A stretch of 64,000 nucleotides of DNA from an uncultured Lachnospiraceae bacterium. GTDB lineage: Bacteria > Bacillota > Clostridia > Lachnospirales > Lachnospiraceae. Positions 8,111 through 15,586 of this stretch are shown here, piece by piece. Every line of letters starts with the position of its first letter. Position 1 is the first letter of the stretch. Location: NCBI GenBank assembly GCA_934394565.1, contig CAKRQV010000011.1, positions 24,091-88,090 on the forward strand, in the 5' to 3' direction. Under the pieces are notes generated by a model, which saw nothing but the letters and a program-made list of their open reading frames with translations, searched no databases and was not told where the DNA came from. Position numbers and translations under genes: made by a program.

Positions 8111-9325
8111 TTAGAACAGACCGCCCATCTTGGAAACGAAGGTCGTTACACCAAAGTATGCGGCAAGAACAACGACAATAATACCAAGGACTGTCAGTAC
8201 AACGGAATGCTTGTAACCCTCCGGCATAATCTTCTTGCTGTGTGCGCCAACAAGGCATACCCCCAGCGTGATCGGAAGGATCAGACCATTGAACGCACCG
8301 GCAAGTACCAGCAGAACAGCCGGGTTGCCAAGTACCAGCATGATGACCGTAGAGATTGCGATAAAAGCGATGATCCATGCATTCTCATGCTCTTCGATAC
8401 TCTTGGAGAAAGTCTTCAGGAAAGAGACCGAAGTGTAAGCAGCACCGATAATGGAAGTAATAGCTGCACACAGCAGTACCAGACCAGCAAATCTGTAACC
8501 GACCTCACCTGCACCTGCACGGAAAGCCTCGGCTGCAGGATTGCCTGCGGCACTGAGCTCCTCACCGGACATAAAGCCATTGGCTACAACACCAAGGACG
8601 GCCAGGAATAAGAAGATACGGACAAGAGTAGCAATACCGATACCCATGACAGAACTCTTATTGATCTCTTTGACATTGGCTTCTCCTGTAACACCGGCAT
8701 CGATCAGACGATGGGCTCCGGAGAAGGTGATATAACCGCCGACTGTACCACCCATCAGGGTCAGAATAGCCGGGAACAGTGCAGTATAACCGGTAGCCGG
8801 AACGAAGGTATTCTTGATAGCATCACCTACCGGCGGTTTTACAATGAAGATCACCACAAAGATAACCACGATCATGATCGCACCAAGTACCTTTGTTACA
8901 GTATCCATCGCTGCCTTTGCATTTTTCAGTACAAAGACGAGGATGGCCAACACACCAGCGAGGATATAGCCGACCTTTGTCGGAATACCAAGCAGAGTGT
9001 TAAAACCGAGGGCACCGCCACCGACATTACCAATGTTAAATACAAGGCCGCCAAGGACAACCATGAAGGATACGAAATAGCCAAGACCCGGAAGCAGCTT
9101 GTTCGCTACATCCTGTCCACGCAGCCCGGATACACACAGGACCTTCCAGATATTGAGCTGTGCAACAGCCGACATGATAATGGAGGCAAGGATAACAAAG
9201 CCGAAGCTTGATCCATGTTGTCCCGTGAATGTCGCTGTCTGGGTAAGGAATCCTGGTCCGATTGCGGAAGTCGCCATCAGAAACGCTGCACCAAGAAGGG
9301 CGCCGCCACTTTTTTTCTTGTTCAT
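8111..9325 (-). CDS. NRAMP-family transporter (YcsG-like)
   Basis: 404 residues with about eleven hydrophobic segments. The first helix has ATSAIGPGFLTQTATF, the NRAMP pattern with the usual DPGN motif changed to GPGF. This departs from metal-transporting NRAMPs and suggests another substrate. In Bacillus subtilis ycsG lies beside ycsF/kipI/kipA, and the same neighbourhood occurs here, so it may import a substrate for the PxpABC enzyme, such as an oxoproline-like compound. It is the first gene of the operon, with a clear promoter upstream. Confidence 0.85.
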   Translation of the reverse strand: MNKKKSGGALLGAAFLMATSAIGPGFLTQTATFTGQHGSSFGFVILASIIMSAVAQLNIWKVLCVSGLRGQDVANKLLPGLGYFVSFMVVLGGLVFNIGNVGGGALGFNTLLGIPTKVGYILAGVLAILVFVLKNAKAAMDTVTKVLGAIMIVVIFVVIFIVKPPVGDAIKNTFVPATGYTALFPAILTLMGGTVGGYITFSGAHRLIDAGVTGEANVKEINKSSVMGIGIATLVRIFLFLAVLGVVANGFMSGEELSAAGNPAAEAFRAGAGEVGYRFAGLVLLCAAITSIIGAAYTSVSFLKTFSKSIEEHENAWIIAFIAISTVIMLVLGNPAVLLVLAGAFNGLILPITLGVCLVGAHSKKIMPEGYKHSVVLTVLGIIVVVLAAYFGVTTFVSKMGGLF

Positions 9326-9396
9326 AATACTTCTCTCCTTTTCCGTTTTTGCAGGAAAATCTGCTTATTTATGCAAATTTTCTGTTTATGGGATAC

Positions 9397-9425
9397 AGTA
9401 TAGCACTTTTACAGTACTTTTACAA
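9397..9425 (-). promoter_or_regulatory. promoter of the NRAMP-pxp-acc operon
   Basis: Read on the minus strand: TTGTAA (9420-9425), 17 bases, TATACT (9397-9402). The leader of about 65 bases ends in a GGAGAG ribosome binding site. The rest of the gap between 9326 and 9652 is AT-rich and shows no other feature. Confidence 0.75.
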
Positions 9426-9652
9426 TTTAACAAAGTATGAATTTAAAATTCAAAAGCGACAGCAATTTTTCTCTTGATTTTTTATCTTTTATGAATCGTT
9501 TCAGTATGGTATGTCCTGTTTTTTTCTATTTCTTCTCTCCGTAACTATGTTTTAAAATGAATTCCGGATGTTTTATATTATGCATTTTTATTTGATTTTC
9601 AAAGTTTTAACTTGTGTCATAGATAATAGCTTATTTTTCCGTAAAATGCAAC

Positions 9653-10207
9653 CTAAAAAATAATAAGAAACAGATCTATTCCCAAAAGCAGCAGGCCTGT
9701 CAGCAGCCCCAGCCAGAAAATATAACGGCAGTTACAATAGCGGAGCACATAGGCCAGTTTCGGTTTTTCCGGATCATAATATACCGGAATCAGACTTCCC
9801 TGGGGAAATAGCTTTTCCATCGGATTGCCCACGGTATCCAGAAAGCCGCTCTTTCGAATAGACTCTCTGAAAACCTGGCGCCTGACCTCGGTGGTATACT
9901 CATGTTCCGCTCCCTTTTCAGCTTTCAGGCGGGTTGTTTTTGTCACATAGGCTCTGTATTCCGGTCCGATGATACGGTACTGCTTCTGTAACACAGTGTA
10001 CTCTACAACAGGGAGATGTATACGGCTGCCTTCTCCTCCGTATCCGCGACGCGAATATCCCACCACGATACCGTCCGTTTTGTCAGTACAGCGTTTCTTC
10101 TGAACCATGTATTTCCAGCCAAATCGACAGCCAAAAAAGATCAGAAGTGCACCTGCGACCAGAAGCAGCAGACAGATATGGTTCTCGATCGCTGCATACT
10201 CTTTCAT
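9653..10207 (-). CDS. membrane protein, DUF3592-like
   Basis: 184 residues with one hydrophobic segment near each end (about 11-30 and 160-183) and a soluble part between. The middle carries the DUF3592 pattern: a beta-rich segment with LPVVEYTVLQKQYRI and, later, GSLIPVYYDPEKPKLAYV. Members are membrane proteins of unknown function in many bacteria. It stands alone, in a stretch of low-GC intergenic DNA on both sides. Confidence 0.7.
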   Translation of the reverse strand: MKEYAAIENHICLLLLVAGALLIFFGCRFGWKYMVQKKRCTDKTDGIVVGYSRRGYGGEGSRIHLPVVEYTVLQKQYRIIGPEYRAYVTKTTRLKAEKGAEHEYTTEVRRQVFRESIRKSGFLDTVGNPMEKLFPQGSLIPVYYDPEKPKLAYVLRYCNCRYIFWLGLLTGLLLLGIDLFLIIF

Positions 10208-10548
10208 AGTTATATTACCTCAATATTTTATATTCTTTCGACAGATTTTCTCAAGTATACCACATTTTTCCTTCTGTAACCACTTTTTATAAAAAAAGCT
10301 GCACTTTTTACCGTCAAATCTGGCCTTTTCTCCCCACTTTTTTCGTTTTTTCGACGTCTTTTTTCTTTTTTCACGTTTTTTGCTGCTGTGGTTTCGCTCT
10401 CCTTCTGTATTGTTCCAGAAGTACTTCTATAGTATTACTGTTTCATTGCCGGAAATGTCTGCTCTTATTTTTCCTTAATGGTTTCTGTCTGCATATGGTA
10501 TATTTTTTCTCATTAACCGCTGTGCCATTTGTTGCAGGACACTATGAC

Positions 10549-10644
10549 TATACTCTTGTACAGATAATTGCGAAGCTTGCAATGATTGTCTATAATTTTA
10601 AAACAAAACAATATGGCGTAACGCCTTCAGAATACAGGAAGTAA
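10549..10644 (+). pseudogene. relic of an AraC-type regulator C-terminus
   Basis: Within the 540-base gap 10208-10746 a short open stretch ends in KTKQYGVTPSEYRK followed by TAA. That is the standard last motif of AraC-family DNA-binding domains (FKKxYGVTPSEYRK). The 20 codons before it (TLVQIIAKLAMIVYNF) match the preceding helices only loosely and lack several residues. The upstream part of the gap is T-rich with no frame. I read this as the eroded end of a regulator gene. The rest of the gap holds nothing else I can support. Confidence 0.5.
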
Positions 10645-10679
10645 CAAAAATACTCCGATTTTTCTCCATGAAACAATAA

Positions 10680-10720
10680 TGCCCTGCAAAGAGAAATACA
10701 TCCTCTTCGCAGGGCAATTC
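10680..10720 (-). terminator. terminator of the M24 peptidase gene
   Basis: The repeat GCCCTGC(G)AAGAG ... CTCTTTGCAGGGC ends about 30 bases after the peptidase stop on the minus strand and is followed by ATTATTGTTT. Confidence 0.7.
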
Positions 10721-10746
10721 ATATGGAGTTTACATCTGAAATTATA

Positions 10747-11841
10747 TTATAGGATCACATCCTCTAACTCTTTTGCGTAGGATGTGATTACTTTGTAGCC
10801 GTCTTTGGTAACAAGCACATCATCTTCGATACGAACACCACCGACGCCCGGAAGATAGATACCCGGCTCACATGTAAAGATCATGCCCTCTTCCATGATA
10901 AGCTCATTAACATCATCCATATACGGATCTTCATGAATATCAAGACCGATACCATGGCCTGTACGATGCAGGAATTTATCACCATAGCCGTATTTCTCGA
11001 TCACTTTTCTGGCTGCCTGATCAACATATTTTGCCGGTTTTCCAGGTTCAACCTCTGCAATAGCAGCTCTGTTAGCTTCTAATACGATGTTGTAAATGTC
11101 ACGCATCTGTGCATCCGGCTCACCGATGAAGAAGTTACGGGACAGGTCTGCCCAGTAGTACTGATAGCATGTACAGAAGTCAACTGTGATCGTATCACCT
11201 TTTTTAATCAGGCGTTCACTCGGCCATCCGTGCGGGCTGTCAGAACTCGGCCCTGTTAATGTCTGGATACAGGTAGTCTCTGTAATAACACCCGGTGTCT
11301 TAGCCATCGTACAGTACAGATCCAGTGCCATTTCCTTCTCAGAAACGCCTTCTTTCATTATAGTTTTCAGATGATCCAGCGCAACGTTTGCTGCATCAGA
11401 TGCCTTCATAATCAGCTCGATTTCTAAATCGTCTTTGATCTGGCGAGCCAGCTTGAACATATCTGCCACATCTACTAACGGCATATTCAGTTCATTGAGA
11501 ATGTTACCAATGCGCATGGAGTAGTAGCTCATCTCTACTCCCAGTGTAGCACAGCCTGCGATCTGCTCTTTCAAAACACCGATCGGGCCAACGCTATCCT
11601 GATACTGTACCTCTGTAACTGTTGTTCCAGCCATACAGTTGGAGTTTACAGTAGGAATAATCGCATTGCAGGTTTCTTTCTCTGCATCAAGTACCAGACC
11701 AAGAAAGCGGTCATACGGATGAAGCATAACACCAGTTAAGTGATACATTGTTAAAGAATCACCTACGATTGCTTTGGAAATGTTGTTGCGACGAAGAGAC
11801 TCATATGCTTTTTTTCGTCTGTTTTCATATACATGCTGCAT
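10747..11841 (-). CDS. M24-family metallopeptidase (Xaa-Pro dipeptidase type)
   Basis: 364 residues from the ATG at 11841 (AAAGGAGG, 8 bases upstream); a start at 11862 lacks such a site. A creatinase-like N-domain (1-140) precedes the pita-bread catalytic domain. All five metal ligands are present: Asp221 (VDFCTC), Asp232 (ADLSRNF), His296 (TGHGIGLDIHE), Glu325 (CEPGIY) and Glu339 (RIEDDV). This favours a true metallopeptidase over a creatinase, which does not use metal. It would release an amino acid from Xaa-Pro-type peptides or a related amide in the cytoplasm. The promoter and operator upstream tie it to the racemase, methyltransferase and transporter units. Confidence 0.88.
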   Translation of the reverse strand: MQHVYENRRKKAYESLRRNNISKAIVGDSLTMYHLTGVMLHPYDRFLGLVLDAEKETCNAIIPTVNSNCMAGTTVTEVQYQDSVGPIGVLKEQIAGCATLGVEMSYYSMRIGNILNELNMPLVDVADMFKLARQIKDDLEIELIMKASDAANVALDHLKTIMKEGVSEKEMALDLYCTMAKTPGVITETTCIQTLTGPSSDSPHGWPSERLIKKGDTITVDFCTCYQYYWADLSRNFFIGEPDAQMRDIYNIVLEANRAAIAEVEPGKPAKYVDQAARKVIEKYGYGDKFLHRTGHGIGLDIHEDPYMDDVNELIMEEGMIFTCEPGIYLPGVGGVRIEDDVLVTKDGYKVITSYAKELEDVIL

Positions 11842-11901
11842 AATACTTTCCTCCTTTATCATGTTACATAATTTTTTTACTACTTATTCACTTTTGTTCA
11901 A

Positions 11902-11930
11902 GAATTAATTATGTATATTATAAAACGAAC
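11902..11930. promoter_or_regulatory. operator-like site A of the M24/MttB regulon
   Basis: On the plus strand this holds GAATTAATTATGT, then ATATTAT, then AAAACGAA. It lies just downstream of the -10 of the M24 gene promoter. The same block order recurs at sites B-E (12073, 17053, 17414, 13127). The presumed binder is the XRE-cupin protein encoded at 13164. Confidence 0.6.
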
Positions 11931-11941
11931 TTTGTAATTTC

Positions 11942-11970
11942 AATATAGAATAAATTCCCTTCGTTGTCAA
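11942..11970 (-). promoter_or_regulatory. promoter of the M24 peptidase gene
   Basis: Minus strand: a perfect TTGACA (11965-11970), 17 bases, TATATT (11942-11947). Site A covers about +1 to +30. Confidence 0.8.
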
Positions 11971-12035
11971 GTGGAATTTATTTTTACAGCAAATAAAAAA
12001 TTAGTGATTTTTATTTAATATAGTCGAAGTTTTTA

Positions 12036-12063
12036 TTGTATAAATTATTTTTTATGATATAAT
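12036..12063 (+). promoter_or_regulatory. promoter of the racemase-like gene
   Basis: TTGTAT (12036-12041), 16 bases, TATAAT (12058-12063). Operator-like site B follows at 12073. Confidence 0.7.
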
Positions 12064-12072
12064 AAAGTAAAA

Positions 12073-12101
12073 GAATTATTGTTGTATATTAAAAAACGAA
12101 G
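12073..12101. promoter_or_regulatory. operator-like site B
   Basis: GAATTATTGTTGT, then ATATTAA, then AAAACGAAG. The right half matches site A at 17 of 19 positions (TGTATATTAWAAAACGAAS). It lies about 10 bases downstream of the -10 of the racemase promoter. Confidence 0.6.
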
Positions 12102-12154
12102 TAAAAAAATAAGTCAAAAACAAAACTACTATATTATGTATGGAGGTCTTTATT

Positions 12155-12943
12155 ATGTATTATCAGGCACATGACAAAGATATCGAAAAAATCTACACAA
12201 GAAAAAATCACAAATGCTATGGCATGGGCTTAGGAATCATCATTCTTGATGATGTATATCCGGGATTTCCCGGAGACGTTCGTAATGCAAGCGCATTCCC
12301 TTTCCCTATTCAGTATGAAGTCGTCGAAAACGTAGATATTTTTACACTGCTTTACAAAGAAGACAAAAGCTGCTGCTTAGAACCGATCCTGAAAGCAGCC
12401 AAAAAACTGGAATCCATGGGATGCCGTGCTATTGCAGCCGAGTGTGGATATTTCGCATACTTCCAGAAAGCTGTTGCCGGTGAAGTAGACATTCCGGTAT
12501 TTATGTCCAGCTTACTTCAGGTTCCGTTAATCCAGCAGACAATCGGGCCGAAGAAATCTGTCGGTATTCTTTGTGCCAAAAAGAACTGCCTGACAGATAC
12601 CCATCTCGAAAGAGTTGGCATCCAAATCGGAAGTAATTACTTTGTAAATGGTGCCCAGGATGATTATTCCTGCCATGCCTTTGACACGCTCTGGGACAAG
12701 AATGTACGCCCGGAACAGCCGTGGTCCGATTATGCAAGTGCTGAAAAGAGCATGATTGAAATCGCTAAAGACATGAAAGCCAAACATCCGGAAATGGGCG
12801 CTCTTATGCTGGAATGTACAGGTATGCAGCCGTTTGCCAGAGCCATCCAGAGAGAAATCGATATGCCGGTTTACAGCTGGGGGACTCTTCTTGATTATGC
12901 TTACGCAACAAGTGTACATCGTGACTACTACGGACACGTTTGA
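12155..12943 (+). CDS. aspartate/glutamate/hydantoin racemase-like protein
   Basis: 262 residues from the ATG at 12155 (GGAGG at 12142-12146). The fold is a two-domain Asp/Glu racemase type. A Cys occurs in each of the two expected positions: Cys97 in AAECGYFAYFQ and Cys221 in MLECTGMQPFA, and VGILCAKK marks the start of the second domain. Relatives racemise amino acids or hydantoins, or decarboxylate or isomerise malonate-type acids without cofactors. The substrate cannot be read from sequence. It is divergent from the M24 peptidase and upstream of the regulator gene, and shares their operator-like site. Confidence 0.82.
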   Translation: MYYQAHDKDIEKIYTRKNHKCYGMGLGIIILDDVYPGFPGDVRNASAFPFPIQYEVVENVDIFTLLYKEDKSCCLEPILKAAKKLESMGCRAIAAECGYFAYFQKAVAGEVDIPVFMSSLLQVPLIQQTIGPKKSVGILCAKKNCLTDTHLERVGIQIGSNYFVNGAQDDYSCHAFDTLWDKNVRPEQPWSDYASAEKSMIEIAKDMKAKHPEMGALMLECTGMQPFARAIQREIDMPVYSWGTLLDYAYATSVHRDYYGHV

Positions 12944-12988
12944 TGTAAAACCTTTTAATACAGCCAATTAATCCTTTTCCAATGTATT

Positions 12989-13040
12989 AAGCACCGAATC
13001 CAAAATGAACGATTTTTCGACATTCTGGATCCGGTGTTTT
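12989..13040 (+). terminator. terminator after the racemase-like gene
   Basis: A 14-bp near-perfect stem (AAGCACCGAATCCA / TGGATCCGGTGTTT) is followed by a short T-run. It separates the racemase-like gene from the regulator gene, which has its own promoter. Confidence 0.7.
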
Positions 13041-13098
13041 GCATATAACATAAAAAAAACGTCATTTTGAATAAGATCCAATTTTTTCACATTTTTTG

Positions 13099-13127
13099 TT
13101 TACATATAAAATCTGAGATGATAAAAT
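13099..13127 (+). promoter_or_regulatory. promoter of the XRE-cupin regulator
   Basis: TTTACA (13099-13104), 17 bases, TAAAAT (13122-13127). Operator-like site E begins at the end of the -10. Confidence 0.72.
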
Positions 13128-13154
13128 CGTTTTGATGGGGGAAATAATCAATGG
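13127..13154. promoter_or_regulatory. operator-like site E (autoregulatory candidate)
   Basis: On the minus strand this reads ATTGATTATTT, then CCCCCATC, then AAAACGA. The block order and spacing are those of sites A-D. It covers the expected start point of the regulator gene. Confidence 0.5.
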
Positions 13155-13163
13155 AGGCAGGAT

Positions 13164-13709
13164 ATGAATAAAATCGGACAGCAGATCAAGCTGTATAGAA
13201 AGAAAAAAGGATATACATTAGATGATTTATCAGAACGTTGCGGATTGTCAACCAGTTATTTAAGCTTGTTGGAGCGTGGTAAAAACAATCCTACAATATC
13301 AACAGTACAGGGAATATGTACAGCACTTGACGTATCTATGTCTGATCTGTTTAGCGATATAGAAAAAAACAGATTTATCATCCGGGAGAACGAACGCGAA
13401 TTGCTCTTCTCTGAGAAAGATACTTTAAAATACTACTCCCTGTCTGACAGAACATGGCCGGTTCAGCTGATCACTATGGAGGTCACAGATTCTGTTGAAC
13501 ACACCTCTCACAAGCATGTTTTTTCTGAGATCGGACTGATCCTTGAAGGTCAGATGCAAATTACTATAGACGGTGAGACAACAGAAGTTTCCAAAGGAGA
13601 CAGCTTATACATCATGCAGGGAAGTGAACACAGCTTCTACAACACCGGTACCGTTCCCTGTAACTCCTTATGGATTCAGGTCAGAAAACCTTCAGACAAT
13701 AACGATTGA
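13164..13709 (+). CDS. XRE-family regulator with cupin domain
   Basis: 181 residues. Residues 1-65 are an XRE helix-turn-helix (IGQQIKLYRKKKGYTLDDLSERCGLSTSYLSLLERGKNNPT) and residues 105-175 a cupin (HTSHKHVFSEIGLILEGQMQITIDGE ... QGSEHSFYNTG). The cupin is expected to sense a small molecule. This architecture is common for local repressors of amine and amino-acid catabolic genes. Its position inside the cluster and a site over its own promoter make it the likely regulator of the five surrounding units. Confidence 0.9.
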   Translation: MNKIGQQIKLYRKKKGYTLDDLSERCGLSTSYLSLLERGKNNPTISTVQGICTALDVSMSDLFSDIEKNRFIIRENERELLFSEKDTLKYYSLSDRTWPVQLITMEVTDSVEHTSHKHVFSEIGLILEGQMQITIDGETTEVSKGDSLYIMQGSEHSFYNTGTVPCNSLWIQVRKPSDNND

Positions 13710-13743
13710 TAGTCTTTTTCTTCAAAACTTCATTATAAACAGG

Positions 13744-13768
13744 CAGGTTCTTCGGAACCTGTTTTTTT
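13744..13768 (+). terminator. terminator of the XRE-cupin gene
   Basis: AGGTTC-TTCG-GAACCT followed by seven Ts. Confidence 0.85.
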
Positions 13769-13769
13769 A

Positions 13770-13868
13770 TGTGAGCAACAAGTCAAAGCCCGTGCTTGCA
13801 TGAGACCCTGGCGACTGTCGCGTTAACTCGAGAAACTTGCGGAGCGCGTTTCTCAAGTTATATTGCGT
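13770..13868 (-). repeat. dispersed hairpin repeat, copy 2
   Basis: The minus strand has the same order of blocks as the element at 3482-3571: GAGAAAC ... GTTTCTC hairpin, GAGTTAACGC, then TCTCATGCAAGCA. The copy is diverged. It lies between the XRE gene terminator and the serine dehydratase terminator. Confidence 0.45.
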
Positions 13869-13871
13869 TAA

Positions 13872-13935
13872 AAAGCGAAAAAAAGTTGCTGCTTTGCAGA
13901 TTAGAGTTTCTTCTTTCTGCAAAGCAGCAGCTTTA
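13872..13935 (-). terminator. terminator of the mttB-serine dehydratase operon
   Basis: A 17-bp stem (CTGCTGCTTTGCAG type) followed on the minus strand by CTTTTTTTCG. It begins about 35 bases after the stop codon. Confidence 0.85.
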
Positions 13936-13969
13936 TCGTTTACTGTATTGCCATTTGCTTTATCTATAA

Positions 13970-15562
13970 TCAGCGGGCAGCATCGCGGATATCCTGCTCT
14001 TTTGCCAGCTGCTGGCCACAAGGTGTAATGCACAGACCACCTTTACAGGTACAGCGAAGCTCGGACGGAAGCTGTTTTCCTACGCGGAACAGTGTTTCAG
14101 CTGTCTGATCCAACGGAATCAGCGGCTCAAAGCCGCCCATAACCATATTTGCACAAACCACAGCATTTGCTGCTGACATAGCGTTTCTGTTGATACACGG
14201 AATCTGTACCAGTCCGGCTACCGGGTCACAGATTGTGCCCAGGATATTCTGCACTGCACAGGAAGCTGCCATACAGGACTGCTCTGGTGTACCACCCATG
14301 AGATACACAAGACCGCCTGCAGCCATACCGGAAGCTGCACCAGGCTCAACCTGACATCCGTATAACTCTGCAGAATAATTGCAGTCTTTGCTCATTACGA
14401 TACCAATGATAGATGTAACAAACATTGCTTTGACTTTTTCTTCCAGGCCAAGGCCAAGGTGTGTTGCAGTACCCAGCACCGAGCCTGGAAATACACCCGC
14501 AGATCCACCGGTAGGCGCACACAAAACAACACCCATTGCACTACTATACTCCATAGTGGCCATTGCCCACGGAACAGCGGTATTTAACACCCCCATATCC
14601 AGAGCTTTCGGATTCTTCTTAACGTACTCTTCTACTTTACCGGATGTCGGTCCGATGATACCTGCCATATCGATATCACCTTTAAGAGCCGCTTTAGAGC
14701 TGTGCTCCATTGTATTGACAACATACTCCATGAACTTCCATACTTCATCATATGTCCATCCACTGCGAGCCATTTCGTAGTCAATTGCAAGCTCCCAGAG
14801 CTCTTTTTTGGTTTTCTTTGCAACATCGAGCATCTCTTCAGCACTTACAAACGGCAGTTTGCAATGGCGATTGGACGGTACTGCAAGAACAGGAGTCACA
14901 TAACGAACCTCTTCTACGCAAGGATTAGCTTTAAACTGCTCCAGAAGCTCCTCAGAAACCGGCTGTCTCTGTTTCAGATTGATCAGACATTTTCCATCTT
15001 TCTCGGAAACTGTTGATCCCTCATCCGGAAGAAGAAGCGCAGAAAGTTCTTTCATTAAAGCTTCTGCCTCTTCCCTGTTGCAATCTGTAAAGAGCAGCAC
15101 TTCATAGCAGTCTCCCACAATTGCGATCGGGTAACCGTCAACCTCCAAAAGCTTTACCGTCCCTCCCCCCGTGGAATCGGAATGCACTACGACAGCTCTG
15201 CCTTCTGCATTTTCCAGTGTAAGGTGGGATATATTCGGTACGATCGGCGGAAAATCTTCGATTACGAATTCGATATCCACTCCTGCTGCTTTTGCATCAG
15301 CAAATGCTGTCAGTGTTGCCGGATCTTCCGGGCGTCTGCCCAGAAGACCGTTAATATATCCCATATCCGAACGCTGTCCTTTATACATCAGTGTATAAGC
15401 ACCATCCCTGGCAAAAGCGATTGTTGCTTTTTTCAGCTCGCCCGGCAGAAGCTGCCGGGAAAGATAGCCAATTCTGGATGGGCCACATGTATGAGAACTT
15501 GAAGGGCCAGTCATAACCGGTCCAACGATATCATTAAAAATACTTGGATTCTGTCTTTTCAT
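13970..15562 (-). CDS. L-serine dehydratase family protein, beta and alpha domains in one chain
   Basis: 530 residues. The N-terminal beta domain shows GPVMTGPSSSHTCGPSRIG and HSDSTGGGTVKLLEVDG. The C-terminal alpha domain (about 330-530) carries the cysteines for the [4Fe-4S] cluster in the usual places: AELYGCQVEPG, GTICDPVAG and the tail CTCKGGLCITPCG. The known enzymes convert L-serine to pyruvate and ammonia. At 530 residues it is longer than the one-chain SdaA of E. coli (about 455), with an extra linker between the domains. It follows the MttB-family gene by 24 bases in a shared operon. A related hydroxy-amino acid as substrate cannot be excluded. Confidence 0.85.
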   Translation of the reverse strand: MKRQNPSIFNDIVGPVMTGPSSSHTCGPSRIGYLSRQLLPGELKKATIAFARDGAYTLMYKGQRSDMGYINGLLGRRPEDPATLTAFADAKAAGVDIEFVIEDFPPIVPNISHLTLENAEGRAVVVHSDSTGGGTVKLLEVDGYPIAIVGDCYEVLLFTDCNREEAEALMKELSALLLPDEGSTVSEKDGKCLINLKQRQPVSEELLEQFKANPCVEEVRYVTPVLAVPSNRHCKLPFVSAEEMLDVAKKTKKELWELAIDYEMARSGWTYDEVWKFMEYVVNTMEHSSKAALKGDIDMAGIIGPTSGKVEEYVKKNPKALDMGVLNTAVPWAMATMEYSSAMGVVLCAPTGGSAGVFPGSVLGTATHLGLGLEEKVKAMFVTSIIGIVMSKDCNYSAELYGCQVEPGAASGMAAGGLVYLMGGTPEQSCMAASCAVQNILGTICDPVAGLVQIPCINRNAMSAANAVVCANMVMGGFEPLIPLDQTAETLFRVGKQLPSELRCTCKGGLCITPCGQQLAKEQDIRDAAR

Positions 15563-15586
15563 TTTTTGTCATCACCATTTCATTTG

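Noticed and set aside
10747..11841. Creatinase
   Set aside because: Creatinases lack the metal ligands; all five are present here.
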